A DNA stretch of 6,856 nt, from NCBI GenBank assembly GCA_020851885.1, contig JADZBW010000217.1, positions 1 through 6,856 of the forward strand, written 5' to 3'. Origin of the DNA: Fimbriimonadaceae bacterium. Lineage in GTDB: Bacteria > Armatimonadota > Fimbriimonadia > Fimbriimonadales > Fimbriimonadaceae. The notes under the pieces were generated by a model. It saw only the letters and a list, made by a program, of their open reading frames with translations, was not told where the DNA came from and ran no database searches. The stretch's first letter is position 1; each line of letters starts with the position of its first letter. The position numbers and the translations under genes were made by a program. Positions 1-5,019 of the stretch are shown here, piece after piece.

Positions 1-228
1 GACGTCTCAGACGAAGGCGCTGGGATCCTGAGTCCTCAGGTATTTCAGCGTGGCCAACTTGTTCGTGTGCATCTCGAGGCGATGATGAAAAGCCTCTCAA
101 TCGATGCCGAAGTTCGTTATTGTGTGAAATCAAAGCTGGCGCCCGACATGTTCAAGTCGGGCCTTAAGCTTCGAGAGTTTGGCAGGCTGGAGGGGGCGAT
201 ATGGCGGAAATTCCTCAAGGTCGCATAG
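1..228 (+). CDS. PilZ domain protein, C-terminal part (5' end outside window)
   Basis: The reading frame is open from base 1 to a TAG at 226-228 and gives 75 residues. It opens exactly on the second PilZ signature, D-x-S-x-x-G (Asp1, Ser3, Gly6), followed by a beta-rich stretch and the typical closing strand and helix (SGLKLREFGRLEGAIWRKFL). In the PilZ family this Asp-Ser-Gly motif, together with an upstream Arg motif, binds cyclic-di-GMP; the Arg motif here would lie before the window. The ending resembles the end of the next gene (GRLEGAIWRKF against DRLTKAMWSRI), so the two may be tandem paralogues. Its last 28 bases overlap the next gene in another frame, which suggests one transcript with coupled translation. 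The family call is good; the full architecture is unknown because the N-terminus is missing. Confidence 0.75.
   Translation, partial: DVSDEGAGILSPQVFQRGQLVRVHLEAMMKSLSIDAEVRYCVKSKLAPDMFKSGLKLREFGRLEGAIWRKFLKVA
189..193 (+). promoter_or_regulatory. Shine-Dalgarno site fixing the start at 201
   Basis: GGAGG is followed by a run of G and lies 7 bases before the ATG at 201, inside the end of the preceding gene. It is the strongest ribosome-binding site in the window. It supports a real 28-base overlap between the two PilZ genes rather than a later start. Confidence 0.7.
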
Positions 229-830
229 GCGGATATCAATTCAAAAAAATCGTAGGCACTCGCTGCCGTTTGCAGCGGCATAGGGATCTGAAGTTCTTCT
301 CAGGATGGGTGGAAGCTCACAAGGACGATCTCATCGTCGTCGTCGCAAAGGACACTTCACCGATGTCGGTGGGTGAGCGGTATCGTTTCGAAGCGGCCGC
401 CGATCGCGCGGCCATTGGCTTCGACGCCATCCTCGTCAGCAAGGATCTGCAAATTCTCCGAATGCAGCCCACCAGCGACGTTCATGTGAATACGCCAGGT
501 CAAGAGCCACGGTATCGAGTCGAAGGCATGACGGTAGAGATTCACGGACCAGATGGCGAGTCCGAGGGTGACGTGGTCGATATTTCGTTGAGCGGAGCCG
601 GGTTGCTGAGCTTTGATTCGATCCAGCGATTCGCAAAGGTGAGAGTCGTGATTCGTCACTCAGCCCACGCGATCGAGAGTATTGGACACGTCCGCTATTG
701 CCGCCCGAATCCTGACTTGAAGGGAACCTACCGAATCGGCCTTCAACTCAATTTCGAGGACCGGCTTACAAAAGCGATGTGGAGTCGAATTGTCCTCGGA
801 AACAACCCGATGGTCGAAGAAGCCGCCTAG
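201..830 (+). CDS. YcgR-like PilZ domain protein
   Basis: This 209-residue protein has two parts. Residues about 16-95 form a beta-rich N-terminal domain of the PilZN/YcgR-N kind. Residues about 101-200 form a PilZ domain, with Asp127-x-Ser129-x-x-Gly132 intact in DISLSGAG and the closing strand GTYRIGLQLNF near 175-185. The family binds cyclic-di-GMP in the cytosol and acts as a brake on motility or as a switch for polysaccharide export. The partner Arg motif looks changed: around residues 101-107 the sequence is QEPRYRV, so the second Arg (106) is present but the position four residues earlier is Glu102 instead of Arg. Binding may be weakened or altered. There is no signal peptide or membrane segment. 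The gene overlaps the PilZ gene before it and ends 3 bases from the convergent ferredoxin gene. The target process cannot be read from the sequence. Confidence 0.8.
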   Translation: MAEIPQGRIGGYQFKKIVGTRCRLQRHRDLKFFSGWVEAHKDDLIVVVAKDTSPMSVGERYRFEAAADRAAIGFDAILVSKDLQILRMQPTSDVHVNTPGQEPRYRVEGMTVEIHGPDGESEGDVVDISLSGAGLLSFDSIQRFAKVRVVIRHSAHAIESIGHVRYCRPNPDLKGTYRIGLQLNFEDRLTKAMWSRIVLGNNPMVEEAA

Positions 831-833
831 CGA

Positions 834-1082
834 TTACCCGTCGGCGATCTTTGCCGCTTCGACGCGATTTAATTCGATAAAGCTTCGCCACTGTGAAGGC
901 ACATCCGTGTCGACGAAGATGGCGGTCACCGGGCACTCCGGTTCACACAGTCCGCAGTCGATGCACTCATCTGGGTGGATGAAGACCATGTCATCCGCCT
1001 CATAGATGCAGTCGACCGGACAAACCGTCATACAGGACTTGTCCTTCACTCCGATACAAGGTTCAGCTACTACGTAAGGCAT
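834..1082 (-). CDS. fdxA: Seven-iron ferredoxin (3Fe-4S/4Fe-4S)
   Basis: This 82-residue cytosolic electron carrier starts MPYVVAEPC, the standard beginning of FdxA-type ferredoxins. Every cluster ligand can be placed by comparison with Azotobacter ferredoxin I. Cys9, Cys17 and Cys50 should hold the [3Fe-4S] cluster, and Cys21, Cys40, Cys43 and Cys46 the [4Fe-4S] cluster; Cys25 is the usual extra free cysteine. The stretch HPDECIDCGLCEPECPV and the following acidic segment VDTDVPSQW are characteristic. The length is slightly over the short form of the family and well under the roughly 106 residues of Azotobacter FdI. An AGGA about 10 bases before the ATG can serve as ribosome-binding site. 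The gene lies 104 bases downstream of a TetR-family gene on the same strand, so it may be co-transcribed with it or have its own promoter. Its redox partner is unknown. Confidence 0.93.
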   Translation of the reverse strand: MPYVVAEPCIGVKDKSCMTVCPVDCIYEADDMVFIHPDECIDCGLCEPECPVTAIFVDTDVPSQWRSFIELNRVEAAKIADG

Positions 1083-1186
1083 CCGAGATCATTCCTAGTT
1101 GCGTCCCGAAGTTTAACACATGGCTCCTCTGGCGAGCGGGCCCTTTGGGGCCGTGGATCCATCGTTACCCGTGAATATGGCAAGTC

Positions 1187-1741
1187 TCAGGAACTGGCTG
1201 ATCGGCAGTGACCATGAAGGTACCGCTGGACGAACCATGCCGCCGTTCCTGCGGAGTCTCGGTCAGCATGAACCGACAAAGCGTTGAGTCCGGCCAAAAA
1301 GAGATCGGCCAATCGCCCAACCGCCTCCTGAGGCAATCGACCTGAGTCCATCCCTTCGATCAAGATGGCGCAAAGGGGTTCATAGATCGCTTCAAAATAG
1401 GATCCATAAACCGCTTCTTTGGAAGAATCTCTCGTAAGTCCCTCGATGTCCCGAACGACCTGCTGAATATCGATTCCCGACATCATGTAGTAGATCGCTG
1501 CGTAGGCAATCAGGCCCTCTTCCAATGTGGAGCCGCGCTGAATGCGCAATTGGGTGCGCAAGGGAGCGAAGGCCAGGTGCGCCCAAGCCACGTAAAGTCC
1601 CTCTTTATCCCCGAAGTGGTGATAGAGCGTCGGAGGTTGGACCTCGGCCTCAGCCAGGATCGGAGCGATAGAGACTTCGACATAAGGACGGCGACCGAAG
1701 AAGTTGCCCGATGCCGCGAGAATCCGGTCTCTTCCATTCAC
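1187..1741 (-). CDS. TetR/AcrR-family transcriptional regulator, GTG start
   Basis: This protein has 184 residues. Residues 4-50 form the TetR DNA-binding head: helix RDRILAASGNFF, then a helix-turn-helix from about 24 to 43 ending in PTLYHHFGDKEGLY, which matches the family's usual TLYxHFxxKExL. The rest is helical and variable, as expected for the ligand-binding and dimerisation part. The inducer cannot be inferred. The first in-frame start is GTG at 1741. Upstream in frame there is no ATG, GTG or TTG before a stop, and no Shine-Dalgarno site. A good sigma-70-like promoter ends about 11 bases before the GTG, so the mRNA is probably leaderless or nearly so. The gene is divergent from the Fe-S carrier gene and upstream of fdxA. 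By family habit it may repress itself and a neighbour, but this is inference. Confidence 0.9.
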   Translation of the reverse strand: MNGRDRILAASGNFFGRRPYVEVSIAPILAEAEVQPPTLYHHFGDKEGLYVAWAHLAFAPLRTQLRIQRGSTLEEGLIAYAAIYYMMSGIDIQQVVRDIEGLTRDSSKEAVYGSYFEAIYEPLCAILIEGMDSGRLPQEAVGRLADLFLAGLNALSVHADRDSAGTAAWFVQRYLHGHCRSASS

Positions 1742-1751
1742 ATTGCGGATT

Positions 1752-1780
1752 ATTATCGGTTTCTTACCTGTTTGTGTCGA
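1752..1780 (-). promoter_or_regulatory. Predicted sigma-70 promoter of the TetR gene
   Basis: On the minus strand TCGACA (1775-1780, 5 of 6 consensus bases) is followed by a 17-base spacer and GATAAT (1752-1757, 5 of 6). Transcription would start near 1745, only a few bases before the GTG codon at 1741. This fits the absence of a ribosome-binding site there. The 8-bp palindrome CGATATCG at 1778-1785 overlaps the -35 box. Confidence 0.5.
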
Positions 1781-1818
1781 TATCGCCGGTTAGGACCTAA
1801 TGGAAGGGTCGCATGCGA
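1778..1818. promoter_or_regulatory. Cluster of short palindromes in the divergent region, possible operators
   Basis: Three perfect palindromes sit within 41 bases between the TetR gene and the Fe-S carrier gene: CGATATCG at 1778-1785, TTAGGACCTAA at 1790-1800 (odd centre) and TCGCATGCGA at 1809-1818. The first overlaps the -35 box of the predicted TetR promoter, where an autorepressor would bind. None is as long as a typical TetR operator of 15 bp or more, so which one is functional, if any, is open. Confidence 0.3.
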
Positions 1819-1872
1819 TGCAAAATAGGGATGAACGGCGTACAAACTAATCAGGCGTTCCAACGAAGAAAG

Positions 1873-2253
1873 ATGATCACATTAACCGAACGAGCGGCAG
1901 CAGAACTGAAGGATTTGATTAAGAGCCAAGAGCAGGGGGATTCAGCCCTCCGCGTCTGGGTGCAGGGAGGCGGTTGTAGCGGCCTTTCCTACGGCATGGC
2001 GCTGGACAGTGAGGCGCCCGATGAATCGGATCAGGTTTTCGAGCATGACGGAATCAAAATCGTCGTGGACCCACTGAGTCTCAACTATATGAGCGGCAGT
2101 TCAGTCGATTATGTCGACGACGTGCTTGGTGGCGGCTTCAAGATCGAGAATCCCAATGCGACCAGTTCCTGTGGTTGCGGCAGTTCCTTCAAGACCGATG
2201 GCGCCGAAGAGGAATCGGGTGGCGGATGCGGATCTTGTGGCAGCAGGGGCTAG
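1873..2253 (+). CDS. A-type iron-sulfur cluster carrier (HesB/IscA/ErpA class)
   Basis: This 126-residue protein starts MITLTERAAAELKDLI, the usual start of the family. A longer reading from 1813 adds 20 unconserved residues and is rejected. The three cluster-binding cysteines are all present: Cys35 in GGGCSGLSYGM, and Cys100 and Cys102 in SSCGCGSSF. Family members receive [2Fe-2S] or [4Fe-4S] clusters from the assembly machinery and pass them to target proteins in the cytosol. An extra C-terminal tail after residue 107 is acidic and then Gly/Cys-rich, with a further CxxC (Cys119, Cys122); the common short form stops soon after Cys102. The start lacks a strong ribosome-binding site, with only GAAGAAAG before it. 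The gene is divergent from the TetR regulator and ends 1 base from the convergent PilZ gene. Which A-type subgroup it belongs to cannot be decided by eye. Confidence 0.9.
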   Translation: MITLTERAAAELKDLIKSQEQGDSALRVWVQGGGCSGLSYGMALDSEAPDESDQVFEHDGIKIVVDPLSLNYMSGSSVDYVDDVLGGGFKIENPNATSSCGCGSSFKTDGAEEESGGGCGSCGSRG

Positions 2254-2254
2254 C

Positions 2255-2623
2255 CTAAACGATCAAGTTGTCGCACTGACGCTGAAAGATGGCGTGAACA
2301 TATTCGGCGATCGCCATGCGGTCGCCATGACATTCGGGAATGAAACGTACCCCGGAAGTAAGCAGGTCGCTGTCTGGCAGAGGAGTGCAATGCCTCACCT
2401 CGCCTCGTAAGGCAATGGGTGGCAAGTCGCCGCAACCCACTCGAATCGTGCAGTGGGATCCAACGGGGAGCGGGTCCTTGGATCGAAGTTGGACGCCACC
2501 CAGGCTGATGTCGACGATGACCGTGTTGACCGACTTGCTCCAGCCGTCCGCATGCACGACGGCATAGTCCAAGATTTCGTAGCGCAGATAGCGTCTTTTG
2601 TCCGGTCCAATCTTCTCTTTCAA
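2255..2623 (-). CDS. Stand-alone PilZ domain protein, TTG start
   Basis: This 122-residue single-domain PilZ protein is a likely cyclic-di-GMP receptor in the cytosol. Both binding motifs look complete: Arg10-x-x-x-Arg14 in KRRYLRY, and the D-x-S-x-x-G motif in VDISLGGVQL near residues 38-43. The strand LTSGVRFIPE and a C-terminal helix close the domain. The start is TTG, chosen because GAGGG lies 5 bases before it and no other start codon occurs in frame between it and the stop of the upstream gene. Only 11 bases separate that stop from this start, so the gene is in an operon with, and probably translationally coupled to, the HD-GYP phosphodiesterase. A natural inference is that it senses the pool which that enzyme lowers. 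Its target is unknown. It ends 1 base from the convergent Fe-S carrier gene. Confidence 0.88.
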   Translation of the reverse strand: MKEKIGPDKRRYLRYEILDYAVVHADGWSKSVNTVIVDISLGGVQLRSKDPLPVGSHCTIRVGCGDLPPIALRGEVRHCTPLPDSDLLTSGVRFIPECHGDRMAIAEYVHAIFQRQCDNLIV

Positions 2624-2628
2624 ATTCG

Positions 2629-2633
2629 CCCTC
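2629..2633 (-). promoter_or_regulatory. Shine-Dalgarno site for the TTG-started PilZ gene
   Basis: GAGGG on the minus strand lies 5 bases before the TTG at 2623 and immediately after the TAG of the HD-GYP gene. It decides in favour of the TTG start and shows the two genes are set up for coupled translation. Confidence 0.65.
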
Positions 2634-2634
2634 G

Positions 2635-4908
2635 CTAAGCGACTCGGTCGTACTCCTGTGAAAACAGAAGGCCGTCCTTCATAACAATCTCGGCAAGAAT
2701 GTCGACAATCTCAGGGTCAAGCTCACCAGCTTTTGCCATTTTCCGCATGACATCGCAGGCATCATCGATGGCCATCGCCGCGCGATACGCCCTCGATGAA
2801 GTCATCGCATCAAACACGTCTGCTACGGATGTGATCCTTACGAGGAGCGGAATCTGGTCTCCGCGGAGCCCGTCAGGGTAACCCGAGCCATCGAGGCGCT
2901 CGTGATGCCAACGGATGATGGGGATGCAGTCTTGGAAGAATGGGATTCCCTCGACCATACGAGCCCCATTCTCGGCATGCGCTTGAATGGCTGTGAATTC
3001 CTCAGCGGTTAGACCCTCAGGCTTGTTGAGCACCTCATCCGGCACCCCGATCTTGCCAATATCGTGAACCAGGGTTCCCATTTGCAGAGTCCGCATTTCC
3101 GTTTCCGATAACTGCAGGGAATTGCCAAGCCTCAAGCTGTATTGCATGACTCGATCGGAATGTCCAGCAGTGTAGATGTCCTTTGCTTCAACGGCTTTCA
3201 CCAGAGTCTGGACCATGGCTTCGAAGTTCTCTTCAAGGTCGGTGATCGCCCGGCTCAGCATCCTATTCTTGGATTGCACTTCCCGGTTCTTATCCCTCAG
3301 CAACTCCTGCGTTCTTTCGCGTTGAGTGACGTCGAACGTGAAGCCAAGAAGGCTGTGAGCTTCCCCGTCGCCATTGCCCAGGGGGACGCCACGGGTTTCC
3401 ATCACCAGCGATTGGCCGTCTCCCACCTGGAGGTCGAGGTGGTGTTCAAACGGCTTCTCGGATGCAAGGGCTTCTTGGAGGATCGATGTGAACTCCCCAA
3501 AGGCGGGTTCGGACATGACGGCCTCGATGGCCGCCAGACGATCCGTGTTGTCGGTTCTTTGGAATTGACGATCCCACTCTTTGTTCGAGAAGGTCACATG
3601 GCCATCGGCAAACATATAGAGGCCAACCGGCAGGTTCTCGACGACCTGCCGATAGGCGACTTGGTGCCACTCGCTGTCGGTCTGGGCGGCAACCAAATCC
3701 TGTTGTTGGATGCTCGCCAGCCGAATCATCGTGAGCGTTCCAACGGCAAGGAAGGCCGACATGAAGAACAGGAGGGTTAGGGAAGAGGTGTGTTCGGCGA
3801 TCGCGCGTTGGGATCGCGATTGAGCCTGGAGGTCCATTTCATTCTGTAGAGCCAACTCATGCGAGACTTCTTTGAGTGCGTCGTCGCGTTCGCCCGCAAC
3901 CGGGATCCCCTGAATCTTGAGCAGCTTCTGATAGATCCAAGCTTGGTCCCGTTCTTGAGCGGTTTTCACCAATCCGGCAATACTCGACAAAGTGGGGCTT
4001 GGGTGGTGGAGGACCGCTTCGATCTCGGAGGCGATACGAAGACTCGACGAAGATGCATTTTGGGATTGGCGAAGAGATTCCAGCGCCCGCGTCTGGTTTG
4101 AAATGCCGCGCAGTGCGACCATAAACACAACAAGCGTGAGGCCGCCCAAGAAGATTTCCAGAATCGAAGCCCGGAAGATCTTCCTCGAACCGGTCAGGTA
4201 ACGCAGCCAACCGCGATTCTCAGCGCTGGACGCCATTTTCCGCGTGAAGGACCAGGAGAAAAAGGCGCCCAAGAAGACCACAACGATCAAGCCCGCGATC
4301 AGAGCGTTGAAAAGGTCTCGCTGGTGGGCCAGGACATCGTGGGCAAGCCGATCGATGCCGATCACCGCGATCACTTTCCCTTGTTCGTCCTTGATCGGCG
4401 CGAAACCGCTGATGAAGGCGCCCCAACGGTCGACCGTTGGTTCGTCCGCCACCGTCACAACTCCGCGCTCATAGGCGGTGCGCGCCGCCAACGAAATCTC
4501 TGGATAGGGATCGCCCAGATAGGATTTATCGTCCTGTCCATCCCCATCGTGATCGCCGGGCGGGGTGGGGTCCAACACGAAGACATAGCCGCTCGCTTCC
4601 CGACGGATCGTGTAGATGTACCGCGCGCCAGCGATTCTCCTTTTGATCTCGGCCAGTTTTACCGCCTGCTTCTGATAGAGAGGCGAATCGACTTGCTCGG
4701 GCTTGATCAACTTTGAGGGCTCGACTGGATCGACCGCCATTGCGGCCAAGCTGGCGATGTTGGCCAATTCGCTGCGATAGTCCGCCGTGTATCGGTCCAC
4801 GGAAACTTTGAGGATTGTGATGCCACCCGTGACGCCAACGATCAAGAACGCCATCGTTAGCAGGATAGTTAGCCGCATTTGCGGTCGCGAGGTTCGGGAG
4901 GCAGCCAT
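2635..4908 (-). CDS. Membrane-bound two-sensor PAS/HD-GYP cyclic-di-GMP phosphodiesterase
   Basis: This 757-residue inner-membrane protein has four predicted membrane segments, near residues 12-31, 199-220, 248-268 and 376-396. The first external region (32-198) looks like a Cache-type sensor (RYIYTIRREASGYVFVLD; later KVIAVIGIDRL). It contains an acidic DHDGDGQDD loop at 119-127 that resembles a calcium-binding DxDxDG loop. The second external region (about 269-375) is mostly helical, like a four-helix-bundle sensor. A PAS domain follows (about 415-528), then a short coiled coil (about 530-565) and an HD-GYP domain. The catalytic set appears intact: His583, His615-Asp616 with Lys619, His644, His668-His669, the GYP at 676-678 and Asp697. 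HD-GYP enzymes hydrolyse cyclic-di-GMP to pGpG or GMP. Ligands of the three sensor parts are unknown. The ATG at 4908 has only a distant GAGGA. The gene is co-transcribed with the downstream PilZ gene. Confidence 0.93.
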   Translation of the reverse strand: MAASRTSRPQMRLTILLTMAFLIVGVTGGITILKVSVDRYTADYRSELANIASLAAMAVDPVEPSKLIKPEQVDSPLYQKQAVKLAEIKRRIAGARYIYTIRREASGYVFVLDPTPPGDHDGDGQDDKSYLGDPYPEISLAARTAYERGVVTVADEPTVDRWGAFISGFAPIKDEQGKVIAVIGIDRLAHDVLAHQRDLFNALIAGLIVVVFLGAFFSWSFTRKMASSAENRGWLRYLTGSRKIFRASILEIFLGGLTLVVFMVALRGISNQTRALESLRQSQNASSSSLRIASEIEAVLHHPSPTLSSIAGLVKTAQERDQAWIYQKLLKIQGIPVAGERDDALKEVSHELALQNEMDLQAQSRSQRAIAEHTSSLTLLFFMSAFLAVGTLTMIRLASIQQQDLVAAQTDSEWHQVAYRQVVENLPVGLYMFADGHVTFSNKEWDRQFQRTDNTDRLAAIEAVMSEPAFGEFTSILQEALASEKPFEHHLDLQVGDGQSLVMETRGVPLGNGDGEAHSLLGFTFDVTQRERTQELLRDKNREVQSKNRMLSRAITDLEENFEAMVQTLVKAVEAKDIYTAGHSDRVMQYSLRLGNSLQLSETEMRTLQMGTLVHDIGKIGVPDEVLNKPEGLTAEEFTAIQAHAENGARMVEGIPFFQDCIPIIRWHHERLDGSGYPDGLRGDQIPLLVRITSVADVFDAMTSSRAYRAAMAIDDACDVMRKMAKAGELDPEIVDILAEIVMKDGLLFSQEYDRVA

Positions 4909-4965
4909 TTAGAGTTCGAGAGTTCCTCAAACTCAGAATCGGCAGATTGAGACCATTGCTCATGG

Positions 4966-4998
4966 AAAAGAGGCGAACCGCTTAACGATTCGCCTCTT
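4966..4998 (-). terminator. Rho-independent terminator of the surface-protein gene
   Basis: A perfect 10-bp inverted repeat (AAGAGGCGAA at 4968-4977 with TTCGCCTCTT at 4989-4998) encloses an 11-base loop and begins 21 bases after the stop codon at 5020. Read on the minus strand, the stem runs into TTTT (4969-4966). The T-run is short but the position and stem are convincing. It should separate the surface-protein transcript from the HD-GYP/PilZ operon, whose promoter must then lie in 4909-4965; I could not pick out a convincing one there. Confidence 0.75.
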
Positions 4999-5019
4999 CT
5001 CGTTGGCTTGGGATTGGTG

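Noticed and set aside
1139..1152. GGCCC/GGGCC hairpin after the TetR gene as a terminator
   Set aside because: The stem is only 5 bp and no T-run follows on the minus strand; it may equally lie within a TetR-fdxA transcript.
1813..1872. Longer start of the Fe-S carrier gene
   Set aside because: The 20 added residues do not look like the family, which begins at MITLTERA; 1873 is the conserved start.
3142..3780. Long plus-strand reading frame opposite the HD-GYP gene
   Set aside because: It is fully antisense to the conserved PAS/HD-GYP coding region and its translation shows no recognisable domain.
4912..4937. GAGTTC direct repeats and GAGTT/AACTC inverted repeat before the HD-GYP gene
   Set aside because: The units are 5-8 bases and the stem is weak; I could not tie them to a promoter or operator.
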